Source: Candidatus Sericytochromatia bacterium (lineage in GTDB: Bacteria; Cyanobacteriota; Sericytochromatia; S15B-MN24; JAQBPE01). From it: 64,000 nucleotides of DNA. Shown here piece after piece: positions 62,660-64,000 of this stretch. The position numbers and the translations under genes were made by a program. Below the pieces are notes generated by a model. It saw only the letters and a program-made list of their open reading frames with translations. It had not been told where the DNA came from and made no database searches. The stretch is from assembly GCA_035285325.1 (NCBI GenBank), contig JAYKJB010000061.1, forward strand, positions 18,934 through 82,933. The letters are read 5' to 3'. Each line of letters begins with the position of its first letter. Position 1 is the stretch's first letter.

Positions 62660-63496
62660 TCAGTCCCGTTCCCCAAACAGCGGTCCCAGAGCGGGATGGT
62701 CCTCATAGCGGGCCCGCAATTCCAGGATCGCCAGCAAACTTCCGTTCAATTTGTTCCAATCCGCATCTTCCAGGGCCGTCTGGCGCGCCGCGGCCGGCAT
62801 CTGACGCAAACGCGCCCCGGCAGCCTGCCCCCAGTCCAGCAAAGCGAAGGCCTCCTCGAACACGGCGCTGAGGCGGCCCACCGCGATGGTGAGGTCCTGA
62901 TCGGCCCCCATCGCCTGCTTGAGGGCCGCTGCGGCCGCCTCCTGCTCATCCTCGGACCCGTCGTGGGCGCGAAACGCATTGCCCGAGGCACGCAGCACCA
63001 CGTCAATGCCTGCCCGATTGCGGTACCAGTGGTACTCCAGCAGGGCCACGTCCAGCAGCGTGCGCTCCGTCAGGTAATCCAAGTCTGCCACGGGGATCCG
63101 CAAGTCAAGAGGCTTCGCCTCCGACAAAGCGGCCGGATCCTCGCCAGCGGGAATTGCAGCCAACTGCTGGGCATTTCGCTCCCACACGGCCAGTTCGACG
63201 GAGGCGAAGGTTTCGGTGGCCGCATGCACCTTTTCCAGCAGGCTCATGCGCTGAAAGTGCTCCTCGATGCCGGGCTCTTCCCGACGTCCCTCCAAGCGTT
63301 CCCGCACCTCGCGGGCCTGCTGCAGGTCAGCCTGCGCCACCTCCACCCGCTGACGAGCGGCCTGAACTTGCCGCGAAATGGTCTCCTGCGCCCCCTTGGT
63401 GGCTTGAGAGAGCTGCGTGCGCACTTCTTCAAGCTGCCGTTGCGCCTCTGCGATGGCTTCCTTGCTGTCGGGATTGGGCGATTGCGTCTTCTCCAC
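62660..63496 (-). CDS. coiled-coil protein of unknown family
   Basis: 278 residues. Residues about 8-75 form a strong coiled coil (EAIAEAQRQLEEVRTQLSQATKGA, QVQAARQRVEVAQADLQQARE). The remainder is mostly helical and acidic (TERTLLDVALLEYHWYRNRAG, ALEDADWNKLNGSLLAILELRARY). No signal peptide, membrane helix or known motif. GTG start with AGGA about 9 bases upstream. It probably shares a transcript with the GNAT gene. Confidence 0.7.
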   Translation of the reverse strand: MEKTQSPNPDSKEAIAEAQRQLEEVRTQLSQATKGAQETISRQVQAARQRVEVAQADLQQAREVRERLEGRREEPGIEEHFQRMSLLEKVHAATETFASVELAVWERNAQQLAAIPAGEDPAALSEAKPLDLRIPVADLDYLTERTLLDVALLEYHWYRNRAGIDVVLRASGNAFRAHDGSEDEQEAAAAALKQAMGADQDLTIAVGRLSAVFEEAFALLDWGQAAGARLRQMPAAARQTALEDADWNKLNGSLLAILELRARYEDHPALGPLFGERD

Positions 63497-63797
63497 CTTG
63501 CCGTTTCCTCCTGGCTACATCGCTGGCGCACTGGCCATAGGGCGCCCCTCACTGTGTTCCCCAACAAAAAGGAGTGCAAACGTGTACACAAACACACGCC
63601 CTATACCGCGAAAAAAATGATGCAATGGCATTGAGAGTCCAACCCATCGAGGAGCCAGGCACGACCGCAACCCCTCCCACGCCGGGAAGGCGAGGACACG
63701 CGACACCTACCAGCAACGACAAACCGGACCGACAAGCGGTCCGGTTTGAGGGCCTATGCGAATGGAGCACGGCCAACCGAATCTGGTCCGGCACCAG
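63497..63797. other. 301-base gene-free stretch with a terminator
   Basis: No gene is supported. It holds a GTGTACAC palindrome near 63580, an A-rich run (GCGAAAAAAAT near 63610) and the hairpin at 63721-63747. On the - strand TATAGG near 63599-63604 after TTGCAT could be a weak promoter for the coiled-coil gene. Confidence 0.4.
63721..63747 (-). terminator. hairpin terminator of the gene at the right edge
   Basis: AAACCGGACCG (63721-63731) and CGGTCCGGTTT (63737-63747) form a perfect 11-bp stem with a 5-base loop. The - strand exit reads TTTGTCGTT, so the T-run is short. It lies about 50 bases past the stop of the Ala-rich protein gene. Confidence 0.6.
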
Positions 63798-63992
63798 TTA
63801 TGCCACCTTGGTGGCACCTGGGTCCGCGCCCGCCGCGCCGGCGACTGTGTTCACCGCACCAGCAGCTGCATTGAGGGCCCTCTTGAAGTCGTTACCCGCC
63901 GCATTTTTCGTCTCGGTGAGTTTGGCGGTCACCTGCTCTTCAGCCCGCTTCGCTTCCTGAGCCACCGGGCCATTTCCATTCAGCTGGTTCAT
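63798..63992 (-). CDS. short Ala-rich helical protein (possibly partial)
   Basis: 64 residues from an ATG at 63992: MNQLNGNGPVAQEAKRAEEQ, then TAKLTETKNAAGNDFKRAL and an Ala/Gly-rich end. Likely a single amphipathic helix plus flexible tail; no family recognised. The frame stays open to the window edge, so the true start may lie beyond it. A hairpin terminator downstream supports a real transcript. Confidence 0.45.
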   Translation of the reverse strand: MNQLNGNGPVAQEAKRAEEQVTAKLTETKNAAGNDFKRALNAAAGAVNTVAGAAGADPGATKVA

Positions 63993-64000
63993 GAACCCGG

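Overview
The window is a gene-dense, high-GC stretch of a bacterial chromosome carrying about 55 protein genes. No rRNA, tRNA, IS element, phage or CRISPR array was recognised. L- and P-ring flagellar genes (flgH, flgI), several lipoproteins and a possible beta-barrel protein point to a diderm. Three features point to the cyanobacterial phylum: an LdpA-like iron-sulfur protein, a Ycf45-type AAA ATPase, and at least 18 copies of the HIP1 octamer GCGATCGC, where base composition predicts about two. Cyanobacteria proper lack flagella, and no photosynthesis gene is seen. The best inference is therefore a non-photosynthetic, flagellated relative such as Sericytochromatia or Vampirovibrionia. This is an inference, not a demonstrated placement.

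Layout. 0.2-5.7 kb: ybaB-recR, a KamA-type aminomutase, a cysteine desulfurase, a YgfZ-type protein and a small MerR-like HTH protein. 5.9-19.5 kb: a flagellar block on the + strand holding a FliK-like/FlhB-tail-like pair, flgF, flgG, flgA, flgH, flgI, flgJ (rod-binding part only), a FliA/WhiG-like sigma factor, flgB, flgC, fliE, fliF, flhA and a flagellin gene. The FliF C-terminus carries a FliG-like helical segment. 19.4-27.5 kb (- strand): a surface-protein cluster of subtilase lipoprotein, second lipoprotein, GH35-like glycosidase and catalytically dead-looking alpha/beta hydrolase, followed upstream by a large AMIN-repeat protein. 27.8 kb: a class III ribonucleotide reductase homologue that has lost its glycyl-radical motif. 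29.7-31.1 kb: fliJ-fliK. 31.3-35.8 kb: an exported protein, a HAD phosphatase, a GHL10-like glycosidase and a second subtilase lipoprotein. 36.1-41.9 kb: mnmG, a small exported protein and a 1107-residue LysM protein.

42.3-48.7 kb (- strand) is one tightly packed operon: speA-like decarboxylase, ldpA-like, ycf45-like, tmk, sppA and a Yip1-like membrane protein. 48.9-56.4 kb holds an alpha/beta hydrolase, a FapA-domain protein and a housekeeping run (rlmH, ywiB-like, argS; rsmD downstream of a membrane GAF-like protein), plus a second MerR-like HTH protein. That protein ends in the same WKFW tail as the one at 5.2 kb. 56.5-61.7 kb: tatA, uvrB and a 933-residue receptor with NERD domain, pseudokinase, active-looking Ser/Thr kinase, membrane segment and outer domain. 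61.7-64 kb: a GNAT acetyltransferase, a coiled-coil protein and a partial Ala-rich protein.

The most unusual items are the NERD-pseudokinase-kinase receptor, the glycyl-radical-less NrdD homologue, the ldpA-ycf45 operon in a flagellated genome, the FliF tail with FliG-like sequence, and the LysM protein with a pre-toxin-like N-terminus. Long antisense open frames are common because of the high GC and were ignored.
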